Source: an uncultured Collinsella sp. (GTDB lineage Bacteria > Actinomycetota > Coriobacteriia > Coriobacteriales > Coriobacteriaceae). From it: DNA of 17,768 bases. The position numbers and the translations under genes were made by a program. The stretch covers positions 1 to 17,768 of the forward strand of contig UQIV01000035.1 of assembly GCA_900541205.1 (NCBI GenBank), in the 5' to 3' direction. The first letter of the stretch is position 1; every line of letters begins with the position of its first letter. The notes under the pieces were generated by a model. That model did not search any database. It saw nothing but the letters and a program-made list of their open reading frames with translations, and had not been told where the DNA came from. Of this stretch, positions 1-7,738 are shown piece by piece.

Positions 1-4
1 TCGC

Positions 5-45
5 AGCCCCGACCCGCGGTCACGAGCGGGGGCTCCTGTCTTTTT
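5..45 (+). terminator. Terminator-like hairpin of an upstream gene
   Basis: A GC-rich imperfect stem (AGCC..CCCGC at 5-17 pairing with GCGGG.GGCT at 26-34) is followed by a T-rich tract CTGTCTTTTT ending at 45. The stem has a small bulge, so this is a moderate intrinsic-terminator call. It would end transcription of a gene lying left of the window. Confidence 0.45.
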
Positions 46-110
46 AGTGCCCTCGGATTGGGTCATAGTGTCTGTCGGTGCCATAACATCGGCGTTGCCT
101 TGGCCGTCGG

Positions 111-149
111 AAATGATCCGTTGGGGACGGAGGAAAACGGATCATTTTT
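111..149 (+). terminator. Rho-independent terminator upstream of tgt
   Basis: AAATGATCCGTT (111-122) and AACGGATCATTT (136-147) form a perfect 12-bp stem around a 13-nt loop, running into TTTTT (145-149). It insulates tgt from the upstream transcription unit. The A-rich 5' arm means it could also act on transcripts from the other strand. Confidence 0.7.
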
Positions 150-228
150 ATCCTGGTGCATTGGTGCAAGGGGGCAGGTTTCCTTTGCACCAGTTTCTGT
201 CGAGTCGGTGCTCTTTGCGGGTTGCCCG

Positions 229-234
229 TATAAT
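229..234 (+). promoter_or_regulatory. Candidate -10 box of the tgt promoter
   Basis: A perfect TATAAT lies 38 bases before the tgt start, downstream of the terminator at 111-149. No good -35 hexamer sits 17 nt upstream (the sequence there is around TCGGTG), so the promoter call rests on the -10 element and position. No preQ1-type riboswitch was recognised in the leader. Confidence 0.45.
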
Positions 235-271
235 GGTTTGCGTATGAACCGCAACCAAGGAGTTCCAGTTT

Positions 272-1411
<1,140 letters not shown>

Positions 1412-1483
1412 GAGCTGCGACCGCTGACCGATGCCTTGCAAGCGCATGATGCATCGTGGGTACCATACCGAATAGTTGATGTT

Positions 1484-1530
1484 CGGGCGGGTGTTTGACG
1501 CATGGCGTCGACCCCGCCCGTTTCTATTTT
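1484..1530 (+). terminator. Terminator between tgt and the LOG-family gene
   Basis: CGGGCGGG (1484-1491) pairs with CCCGCCCG (1513-1520), with a second inner pairing GACGC/GCGTC around ATG, followed by TTTCTATTTT (1521-1530). This would end the tgt transcript. The following gene starts only 16 bases past the T tract, so either its promoter overlaps this hairpin or read-through supplies it. Confidence 0.6.
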
Positions 1531-1545
1531 CGATAGGAGTACCCC

Positions 1546-2304
1546 ATGATTAAGAACGAGAATGTCGAGGGCGAGCCCGCCTACGACGAGACGTACCGCC
1601 GCGGTCCCGTGGTCATGCGCGGCCCCATGATTCCTAAGGACAACACCTACGCCAACCTGCTGGCGCCCGAGGGATCGACCGACTGGCTGCACGCCGATCC
1701 GTGGCGCGTACTGCGCATTCAGGCCGAGTTTGTCGACGGCTTTGGCGCGCTTGCCGAGCTCGGACCTGCGGTGACCATCTTCGGTAGCGCCCGCACGCCC
1801 AAGACTGATCCGCTCTACAAAGCAGCGCGTACCGTCGGGCGCAAGATCGCGCAACGTGGCGTGGCGGTCATCACCGGTGGCGGCCCCGGCATCATGGAAG
1901 CGGCCAACAGGGGAGCGGCGAGCGCGAACGGCAAGTCGGTCGGCTTGGGTATCGAGCTCCCACACGAGCATGGGCTCAACAAATACGTGAACCTTGGAAT
2001 GGACTTCCGTTACTTCTTTGTGCGCAAAACCATGTTCGTTAAGTACAGCTCGGGCGCCATCGTATTTCCCGGCGGCTTTGGCACGCTCGACGAGATGTTC
2101 GAGGTTCTCACGCTGGTGCAGACGCACAAGGTCAAGCGCATGCCGCTCGTTTTGGTGGGAACCGAGTACTGGCAGGGCCTGTTCGACTGGCTCAACGGCC
2201 CGGTGATGGATGCCGGCATGATCAGCCCACTCGATCCGGACCTGGTGCACATCACCGACGACCTCAACGAGGCCGTTGACATTGCGCTCAGCGGGTTGAT
2301 GTAG
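1546..2304 (+). CDS. LOG-family (TIGR00730-like) Rossmann-fold protein
   Basis: This belongs to the lysine-decarboxylase-like/LOG family, whose characterised members are nucleoside 5'-monophosphate phosphoribohydrolases. The two family motifs are present: GGGPGIMEAANRGA at residues 111-124 and PGGFGTLDE at 175-183. The protein has 252 residues, longer than the roughly 190-residue LOG core because of an N-terminal extension of about 70 residues, as in many actinobacterial homologues. The start is supported by TAGGAG at 1534-1539, six bases before ATG. The final 42 codons (from G211) are duplicated at 6525-6654, after the acquired segment that begins right behind this gene. The substrate is not deducible from sequence. 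Confidence 0.9.
   Translation: MIKNENVEGEPAYDETYRRGPVVMRGPMIPKDNTYANLLAPEGSTDWLHADPWRVLRIQAEFVDGFGALAELGPAVTIFGSARTPKTDPLYKAARTVGRKIAQRGVAVITGGGPGIMEAANRGAASANGKSVGLGIELPHEHGLNKYVNLGMDFRYFFVRKTMFVKYSSGAIVFPGGFGTLDEMFEVLTLVQTHKVKRMPLVLVGTEYWQGLFDWLNGPVMDAGMISPLDPDLVHITDDLNEAVDIALSGLM
2175..2304 (+). repeat. Direct repeat, copy A (LOG gene 3' end)
   Basis: The last 130 bp of the LOG gene recur at 6525-6654. The first 63 positions (2175-2237) are identical. The rest differs at nine sites, all synonymous in the LOG frame. This copy belongs to the intact gene and marks the left edge of the putative inserted segment. Confidence 0.9.
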
Positions 2305-2336
2305 AGCAATCGTGTCTACCGCGACATGAATATGCA

Positions 2337-2370
2337 TGGCAATCTGATGCTATCTAACGTCAGGTTGCCA
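2337..2370. promoter_or_regulatory. Operator-like inverted repeat upstream of the antitoxin gene
   Basis: TGGCAATCTGATG (2337-2349) and CGTCAGGTTGCCA (2358-2370) match as inverted repeats at 11 of 13 positions around an 8-nt spacer. A -10-like TATACT lies at 2382-2387. The position, 49 bases before the antitoxin ATG, fits autoregulation by a ribbon-helix-helix antitoxin, alone or with its toxin. No U tract follows, which argues against a terminator. Confidence 0.55.
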
Positions 2371-2418
2371 TTTATATTGGGTATACTGATGCAAAAGACG
2401 AGGGCGAGGAGGTCGCGT

Positions 2419-2718
2419 ATGTCTACTGCAACGGTTAAGCCTACGACGGTTCGCATCGAAGAGGGGCTCAAGGAGCAGGCGACTGAGTTCTTGGATTCGG
2501 TCGGCCTCAGCCTCAATTCCTATCTCAATCTTGCCGTTCGGCAGCTGGTAAATCAGCGAAAGATTCCTTTTGAGATTGTAGGAAGGGCGGAGGTGCCCAA
2601 CGAGGCGACGAGGCGTGCCATGGTGATCGCCGAGGCTCATGAGTTGGGGATTTTGCCGGACGATAGCCCGTCATTCAATAACGCTGATGAGCTTATGTCA
2701 TTCCTCGATGAGGAATAG
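2419..2718 (+). CDS. RelB/DinJ-family antitoxin
   Basis: This 99-residue protein should neutralise the toxin encoded two bases downstream and repress its own promoter. Residues 8-13 (PTTVRI) form the DNA-contacting beta strand of a ribbon-helix-helix fold, followed by helices with the family pattern LKEQATEFLDSVGLSLN and NLAVRQLVNQRKIPFEI. The acidic C-terminal part would wrap the toxin. The ATG at 2419 is preferred over the in-frame ATG at 2326 because GAGGAGG sits at 2406-2412. The longer form would also translate through the operator palindrome and would lack the family's usual N-terminus. Confidence 0.85.
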   Translation: MSTATVKPTTVRIEEGLKEQATEFLDSVGLSLNSYLNLAVRQLVNQRKIPFEIVGRAEVPNEATRRAMVIAEAHELGILPDDSPSFNNADELMSFLDEE

Positions 2719-2720
2719 CG

Positions 2721-3029
2721 ATGTTCGAGATTAAAGTTGAGGCTCAATTTAAGGTGGACTACAAACGAACGATGCGCATGCATCCGCAGCTAAAAAGTGA
2801 GTTTAAAGCGGCGGTTGCAGAGCTTGTGGCTCATGGGTCACTTCCGGCGGAGTATGGCGCCCATGAGCTTTCAAACCCGGGCGGCAATTACAACGGCCAC
2901 ATCGATTTCCATCTATCCGATGGCTTGGTCGATGTGGTCGTTCTATATCTGCCCCATAAGACTAGCCCAGTGATCAGGCTGGTGCGAATGGGCACTCATC
3001 AGGAGCTGTTTCAGGGTCCGCTGGGCTGA
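2721..3029 (+). CDS. YafQ/RelE-type mRNA interferase toxin
   Basis: This 102-residue protein is probably a ribosome-dependent endoribonuclease. Family landmarks in order are HELSN (H48), GHIDFHLSDG (H64, D67) and the C-terminal GTHQELF (H93, F97), which correspond to the His/Asp/His residues known to matter in E. coli YafQ. The usual Trp after the Asp is Gly here. The start lies two bases after the antitoxin stop, so the pair is one operon with translational coupling. The first 67-nt structured repeat begins 13 bases past its stop codon. Activity is inferred from the family only. Confidence 0.85.
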   Translation: MFEIKVEAQFKVDYKRTMRMHPQLKSEFKAAVAELVAHGSLPAEYGAHELSNPGGNYNGHIDFHLSDGLVDVVVLYLPHKTSPVIRLVRMGTHQELFQGPLG

Positions 3030-3042
3030 TCGCCGATTTCCA

Positions 3043-3109
3043 AGTTGCGGTGGAATAGGGACTGATTTGCGGTCGATTGGCCAAAAACAGTCCCTATTTC
3101 ACCGCAACT
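3043..3109 (+). repeat. 67-nt structured repeat, copy 1
   Basis: Positions 1-22 of the element pair with 46-67, with one G.T wobble at pair 11/57. An apical stem GGTC/GGCC sits inside the loop. It lies between convergent genes (toxin on plus, helicase on minus). Two further copies are at 6742 and 10016. No T tract follows, so it is not a standard intrinsic terminator. Confidence 0.9.
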
Positions 3110-3150
3110 GATAGGCGCGCCCCGTTCGCTGCTGCGGCCCCCGGTTCTCC

Positions 3151-6105
3151 TCATTGCTGGATTTCGCTCAAAAACTCAGCGGCGACTTCGTTGCTTTTGA
3201 AACGGATGCTGCGGTCTTCTTTCTTGGGGAATGCCAGCAGCGGGATAGTCCCGTACCAGACAGTTTCCTCGTCAATCACGGCCGCGCACAGCCGCCCTTT
3301 GGCCTTGACGGAATAGTCGACGTTCATCTCGGCAAAAATCGCTTTCGCGTCATCGCGCGGAGGTGAGGCAACATAAACCTCAAGGGTAATCCCACGGGCG
3401 GCTGCGCCTGCGAGTGTGGTGGTGAGTTTCGTGAGGCATGCGGCGGATGCGTAGGATGCGGCTATGAAGGCACTCTTTGTGGCACCGGTGATGTCTTTAA
3501 TTAATGCCTCAATAGCGTTTGCCGGCTCTATGAGAATGTTGTAATCGGGTTGCTCGCTGTCCTCTGCTGAATAAATTTCGTACCCCAACTTGGCGTACGT
3601 CTTGAGTCTTTTCTGGTACATGCGGGCGAGCATGGGTATCGACAGGTCAATGTAGTCGAATATCTCAACCTGTTGCTTGCCCTCGTGGCTTCTATGCAGT
3701 CTGCCCACCTGCTGCGTTACGCTGCCGTCCCAAGATATCGGCGTGGCAATGAAAAGGGTGTCAAGGTAGGACAGATCGAAGCCCTCGCTCAGAAGGCTTT
3801 CGGTGGCGACGATGATTCGATGTTCATGCTCAAAGCCGGGAAGACTGTTCAGTATCGCTTTTCTTTCTTTGGCGCCGATTTCTCCGGTTAAGAGTATGGG
3901 CTCGTGTCTGCGATCATTAAGCAACCTGAACAGTTCCTCAGCATGCTTTTTCCTTTTGGATAGTATGAGCGGATGTCGACCGTTTGACGCTGCTTCGAGG
4001 GCGTCATCGACAATCAATTCGTTTCTTGCCGCATGTGCACACAGCATATCGAGAATCTGATTGAAGCTTGCATCCGGCTCGTAGGCGGATAGCCGAATGC
4101 CGGTAAATCTCGGTCGAACGATGCGCTGGATGCCCTGCTGAATTGCCTGCGTTTTTGGATCGATGACATAGCGAAGCGGGCCGCAGAGCATCGAGAGCGC
4201 CCGCGTGAGTCCGTCGGAGCGCTCGGGTGTCGCGGAGAGGCCATATATATATTTGGCTGGAGCGGACTTGAGGACGAGCTCGAGCTGTGGCGCGGCAGCA
4301 TGGTGGCATTCGTCGCAGATAATGAGGCCGTAATTACGAACAAGGTTCTTAACTATCGGCTCCCCGGTTTGGGAGTCTTTGCCAGATAGCGACTGAAAGG
4401 AAGCGACGTCGATAAGGCCGCTGACGGCGGTTTTGCCCCCTCCGATTTGTCCAATAAGGGGAGGTTGCTTTTTGCTGATTCGTCCTTTTGGCGTTCGGAC
4501 CGGCTCTCTGGTGTCCGTAATGTCGAGAAATCGTTCGAGCTGCGATTTCCATTGGGCTATGAGCGCGGTCTTTGGAACAATGACGAGCGCCGGAAGACCA
4601 ACGGCGGCAATAAGATAAGCTCCGATGACGGTTTTACCGAAGCCCGTTGGCGCAGACATGATTCCGTCTTCGTATTCAAGCATCTGGTCGGCGGCAATTT
4701 GCTGTTCGGGATGAAGGGTCCCTTTGAATGCCATCTCAATTGGATTGCCCGTGCTACGTTCGTCTGAATAATGGGCAGTAACGTGGGCTTCTTGAATCAG
4801 CTGCTCAAGTTGGGCTTTGCAGCCTCTGGGAATCGCGACGCGGCCATCTCTAAGTTCGCTGAGGTCTATGAGTCGCGGTTTGCCGAATACTGATTGATGC
4901 ATAGATTGCGCACGGAAGAACTCCGGGTTGGCAAATGTCGCAAGCCTGCGGACTTCCATTTGAGCTGCCGGGCTCAGAGACTTTTCGGGGATGTAGAGCA
5001 TATCGGCTTGTGTGACGGGCAGGTTCGAGGGGAAGTCTCGTGGCGTGAGCGGGAGCCGCTTTCGTGGCTTTTGGACATTGCGCCTGGTTTTGTTTGTCGC
5101 TGTAGCTGTTGCTATTCCAAGCGGTTTGTTTTCGGTGTCCTCGATCAGACGGTCCACCGTCGCACGCGAGATTAGTTGGATTTGCGAAAGGTAAAGCCAT
5201 TGGTCGGGAAAGGGCTCGAATCGTTCGTCAACAAATACGTTGTTTCCTTCCCGCTGCGCTTTCCCCTGAAAGGGCAGCGCAATGAGATTTCCAAAGCCGC
5301 CTTCAGGAATGGTGGACTGCGCGGGTATCATTCGGTCAAAGGCTTCGAAGGTGATTGTCTTGTTGAGTGCCGCTGCTTCGGCGATAAGGCAGCTACCGAA
5401 ATCTCGTGCTGTCTTTGCGTTTATAGGTTCTAGGAAGAAAAACCAGATATGCGCGCCGTTGCCTGACCTTGATCGCTCGACCGCAGCGTTAATTCCATGG
5501 TTTTTTACGACAAGCCTGATAGCGTTTGTCGCTTCTTTCCAATCGGCTTTGTCAAAATCAATGACAAGGACATTTGTGTTGCAGTCTTTGTCGAGAACAT
5601 ATTGACCTATGACGTCCCGGAGCCTGTCGTCGCTGCCTTTGAAATGGGCGATAATGGCGGCATCGTTCAGCTCAAGGAATGTGCGGCTGCGACATTCAGC
5701 GCATTTAATTCTGTGATGGTTTGCTTTGGGGCAAATGCCTGGCTTCCACTCATTTGCGCAGGCGGGTGTATAGCCGATGCCCCCGTCTTTTCTGCGATAC
5801 CCGTGAGCGTGCACATCTTTGCGGCCGGTAAAAAGATTGCGAAAGAGCTCGAGTTTGTCGCGCGCTGGGCTCGCGCTGGTAACGATGCCCTCGGTCTGTG
5901 CACGTTCGCCGAAAGATTTGCCGGCTTTGTCCCATTCTTCGAGTGTTGCGTAACGGATGTCTGGACCGTTGCTACAGATTACGATCTGCTTACGCGGATC
6001 TGAAGCGTGGACAACCGTTTTATTGAGTTTGAATAAGGCGTTCCCGAAAAGGGCGTATTGATGCACGGCGTTGCTCATTTGAATGCCATTCTTGTCAGCG
6101 TTCAT
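3151..6105 (-). CDS. TOTE-type primase-helicase with C-terminal PLD-like domain
   Basis: This 984-residue multidomain protein probably acts on DNA in a conflict or defence role. In order: a cysteine cluster C116-x8-C125-x9-C135-x2-C138; an archaeo-eukaryotic primase-like domain with VIDFD (D183, D185), SGNGAHIWFFF (H219) and GGFGNLIALPFQ (269-280); an SF2 helicase with APTGFGKT (485-492), DECH (598-601), SAT (624-626) and QQVGRLHR (798-805); and a PLD-like domain at about 865-984. The PLD His-x-Lys motif is degenerate (R938, C940, with D945 kept), and S264 stands where I recall an Asp in relatives. Composition is AT-richer than neighbours, which suggests transfer. Start choice is uncertain: no strong ribosome site precedes the ATG at 6105, and an in-frame ATG lies at 6078. 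No partner gene is adjacent except the toxin-antitoxin pair. Confidence 0.85.
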   Translation of the reverse strand: MNADKNGIQMSNAVHQYALFGNALFKLNKTVVHASDPRKQIVICSNGPDIRYATLEEWDKAGKSFGERAQTEGIVTSASPARDKLELFRNLFTGRKDVHAHGYRRKDGGIGYTPACANEWKPGICPKANHHRIKCAECRSRTFLELNDAAIIAHFKGSDDRLRDVIGQYVLDKDCNTNVLVIDFDKADWKEATNAIRLVVKNHGINAAVERSRSGNGAHIWFFFLEPINAKTARDFGSCLIAEAAALNKTITFEAFDRMIPAQSTIPEGGFGNLIALPFQGKAQREGNNVFVDERFEPFPDQWLYLSQIQLISRATVDRLIEDTENKPLGIATATATNKTRRNVQKPRKRLPLTPRDFPSNLPVTQADMLYIPEKSLSPAAQMEVRRLATFANPEFFRAQSMHQSVFGKPRLIDLSELRDGRVAIPRGCKAQLEQLIQEAHVTAHYSDERSTGNPIEMAFKGTLHPEQQIAADQMLEYEDGIMSAPTGFGKTVIGAYLIAAVGLPALVIVPKTALIAQWKSQLERFLDITDTREPVRTPKGRISKKQPPLIGQIGGGKTAVSGLIDVASFQSLSGKDSQTGEPIVKNLVRNYGLIICDECHHAAAPQLELVLKSAPAKYIYGLSATPERSDGLTRALSMLCGPLRYVIDPKTQAIQQGIQRIVRPRFTGIRLSAYEPDASFNQILDMLCAHAARNELIVDDALEAASNGRHPLILSKRKKHAEELFRLLNDRRHEPILLTGEIGAKERKAILNSLPGFEHEHRIIVATESLLSEGFDLSYLDTLFIATPISWDGSVTQQVGRLHRSHEGKQQVEIFDYIDLSIPMLARMYQKRLKTYAKLGYEIYSAEDSEQPDYNILIEPANAIEALIKDITGATKSAFIAASYASAACLTKLTTTLAGAAARGITLEVYVASPPRDDAKAIFAEMNVDYSVKAKGRLCAAVIDEETVWYGTIPLLAFPKKEDRSIRFKSNEVAAEFLSEIQQ

Positions 6106-6423
6106 TGGGATGAGGGTACGTCATTTCAGCTTTATGAGATACGCGACTTCGATTTTGGTTCGGTAATAGTGGGGTACCGATCCGTGAGTGGCAATTAGCC
6201 GGTGCCAAAACGTGCGGCGGCTGTTGTTAAAGGTGTTTTGGCGGCTATGGGGCGTGTTGGCGGCGTGGGGAGGGGTCCTCGAATGACTCCGTGGTCAAAT
6301 AACGTCAAATATGAGTACTGTTGTTAATGTAGTCTCATAACATTTGGTAAGAATAGAATACCAATTCCACATTATTCTATATATCTAACCCACTAAACAC
6401 GGAATTTTGAGCCTTGGCAAGAC
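6106..6423. other. AT-rich intergenic stretch with palindromes
   Basis: No convincing gene is present. The stretch has the upstream region of the minus-strand helicase gene, a tandem GTCAAAT with 10-base period (6294-6300 and 6304-6310), and overlapping inverted repeats TTGGTA/TACCAA (6344-6349, 6359-6364) and ATAGAATA/TATTCTAT (6353-6360, 6373-6380). Promoter or operator functions are possible, but I could not fix a -35/-10 pair. Confidence 0.5.
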
Positions 6424-6425
6424 GT

Positions 6426-6450
6426 GGAATTGATCGAAATGATCAATTCC
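6426..6450. repeat. Perfect inverted repeat with 10-bp arms
   Basis: GGAATTGATC (6426-6435) and GATCAATTCC (6441-6450) are perfect inverted arms around GAAAT. No T tract follows. It could be an operator or a recombination remnant. It lies about 75 bases before the second LOG 3'-end copy. Confidence 0.6.
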
Positions 6451-6524
6451 GGCGAGATTTTGCTGCTACTAATTTGGTGGCGGTACTCATTATTTGCCAT
6501 TTTTTGTCCAGTGGGTACCGCGAG

Positions 6525-6654
6525 GGGCCTGTTCGACTGGCTCAACGGCCCGGTGATGGATGCCGGCATGATCAGCCCACTCGATCCAGACCTTGTCCAC
6601 ATCACCGACGACCTCAACGAAGCCGTCGACATCGCCCTGAGCGGGCTGATGTAG
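6525..6654 (+). pseudogene. 3' fragment of a LOG-family gene, repeat copy B
   Basis: This fragment encodes the last 42 residues of the LOG-family protein, identical in amino acids to the gene ending at 2304, and keeps its TAG stop. The first 63 bases are identical to copy A; the remaining 67 differ at nine positions, all synonymous, which shows descent from a functional allele. An in-frame ATG at 6424 would give a 76-residue fusion with no catalytic motif, so it is probably not a working gene. It marks the right edge of the acquired segment. Confidence 0.85.
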
Positions 6655-6666
6655 GGTAGGTAAAAT

Positions 6667-6725
6667 GGGACGGGGCTAAAAGACTGGTCTGAAACGTTTG
6701 ATACCAGTCTTTTTAGCCCCGTCCC
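6667..6725. repeat. Long inverted repeat (hairpin) after the LOG fragment
   Basis: GGGACGGGGCTAAAA (from 6667) and its complement TTTTTAGCCCCGTCCC (ending 6725) extend inward through GACTGGT/ACCAGTC, giving a stem of about 22 bp with a single-base bulge and a short loop. It could serve as a terminator, since the inner arm carries TTTTT at 6710-6714, but its length and symmetry look more like a dispersed palindromic element. It lies 16 bases before the second 67-nt repeat. Confidence 0.7.
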
Positions 6726-6741
6726 AAATGAACTGCTTCTA

Positions 6742-6808
6742 AGTTGCGGTGGAATAGGGATTGATTTGCGGCTGATAAGCCAAAAACAGTCCCTATTTCA
6801 CCGCAAGT
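6742..6808 (+). repeat. 67-nt structured repeat, copy 2
   Basis: It has the same length, orientation and fold as copy 1. Pair 2/66 is mismatched (G-G), pair 20/48 is a T.G wobble, and the apical stem is GGCT/AGCC, compensatory to copy 1. It lies 13 bases from the degV stop, between the plus-strand LOG fragment and the minus-strand degV. Confidence 0.9.
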
Positions 6809-6821
6809 GGTATGGGTAGCC

Positions 6822-7682
6822 CTAATTGGCAGGTTGGTATCGGGGGCAGTAGCTGATGGCGATGGCGTCGATGCCTACATGGGTGGCGATGGTGCAGCCG
6901 ATGGGGCCGGTGCCGGCGTCTACGTAGTCCTGGCCCGCGAGCGTCTGGTTGACGAGCTCTTGCTCCTCAGCGGCGCCGGTCGTGAGCACGCGCACGCTCG
7001 AACCCGGGTGTTCAGCCAAAAACGCGAGGCAGTCGGCCATGGTGTTTGCAACGATGCGCTTGGCACCGCGGCCCTTCTTGATGGCCTTGATCTCGCCCGA
7101 TTTCCACTCCGGCGAAACGGCCAGGCGAATGTTGAGCATCTGTGTGAGCTGGCCGGCGAGCTTGGGCGCGCGGCCGTTCTTAACGAGGTTCTCGAGCGTG
7201 CGGGGAATCAGCAACAGGTGTGCGTCGGGCAGCGTCGCGCGGATTTGCGCCTCGGTCTCGTCCAAGTTGCGGCCGTCTTCGCGCATGGCCAGCGCGTACT
7301 CCACCAACAGGCCCTCGGCGCCCGAGCCGGTTCGCGAGTCGATGCAGCGCACGTCGAGCTCGTGTGTTTCGGCCGTCAGGCTGGCGTTGGCATAGCAGGC
7401 GGACCACTCGCTGCACAGCGAGATAAAGATGGCGCTATCGTGGCCGTCGGCGCGCACGCGGTCAAAGAGTGCCTTGAACTCGCCGGCGCTCGGCTGCGAG
7501 GTGTGTGGCAGCTGCTCGGAGCCGGCCATGCGGGCGACGTATTCCTCGGCGGTAATCTGCACCTGGTCGAGCAGGTCCTCGCCCTCGATAATCACATGTA
7601 GCGGAATCACGTAAATGCCGAGCTCTTGAGCACGGGCGGGGGAGATGTCCGACGTGGAGTCGGTTATGATGGCAAAAGACAT
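6822..7682 (-). CDS. DegV-family fatty-acid-binding protein
   Basis: The DegV/FakB family binds fatty acids. FakB members present an acyl chain to the kinase FakA for phospholipid synthesis, but no fakA lies here. The N-terminal ITDSTSDIS (residues 6-14) is the family hallmark. The ligand-site HTSQPSAGEF and the central RTLENLVKNGR motif are present, and the C-terminal VGIDAIAISYCPRY is typical. The 286-residue length is standard. The start at 7682 (MSFAIITD) is preferred over the open-frame start at 7739 because GAAAGGTG precedes it and the 19 upstream residues do not resemble the family. It is divergent from the HAD gene at 7839. A TATACT on the minus strand at 7739-7744 is a candidate -10. 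Confidence 0.92.
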   Translation of the reverse strand: MSFAIITDSTSDISPARAQELGIYVIPLHVIIEGEDLLDQVQITAEEYVARMAGSEQLPHTSQPSAGEFKALFDRVRADGHDSAIFISLCSEWSACYANASLTAETHELDVRCIDSRTGSGAEGLLVEYALAMREDGRNLDETEAQIRATLPDAHLLLIPRTLENLVKNGRAPKLAGQLTQMLNIRLAVSPEWKSGEIKAIKKGRGAKRIVANTMADCLAFLAEHPGSSVRVLTTGAAEEQELVNQTLAGQDYVDAGTGPIGCTIATHVGIDAIAISYCPRYQPAN

Positions 7683-7738
7683 AATTGCACCTTTCGTTGG
7701 GGCGCTTGCGTGCCGCCTTCTGAGAGCAAAGTGCGTCA

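Larger units (their letters stand above)
2305..6654. mobile_element. Putative acquired segment bracketed by a gene-3'-end repeat
   Basis: The segment between the two copies of the LOG 3' end holds a toxin-antitoxin pair, a conflict-type helicase and an AT-rich intergenic stretch. Its base composition is visibly lower in GC than flanking genes, with many A/T-ending codons in the helicase gene. No integrase, transposase or terminal inverted repeats are present. Entry by homologous recombination through the LOG gene, or loss of a former integrase, is therefore more likely than a self-mobile unit. The boundary call is inference. Confidence 0.45.

Noticed and set aside
2365..2387. TTGCCA/TATACT as a complete sigma70 promoter for the antitoxin
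   Set aside because: The spacer is only 11 bases; TATACT may be a -10 but TTGCCA cannot be its standard -35.
2326..2418. N-terminal extension of the antitoxin
   Set aside because: No ribosome site at 2326; the region is the operator and promoter, and the ATG at 2419 has GAGGAGG.
6424..6654. A functional 76-residue gene including the LOG tail
   Set aside because: It lacks both LOG motifs, its first 33 codons are unrelated AT-rich sequence, and it is best explained as a fused remnant.
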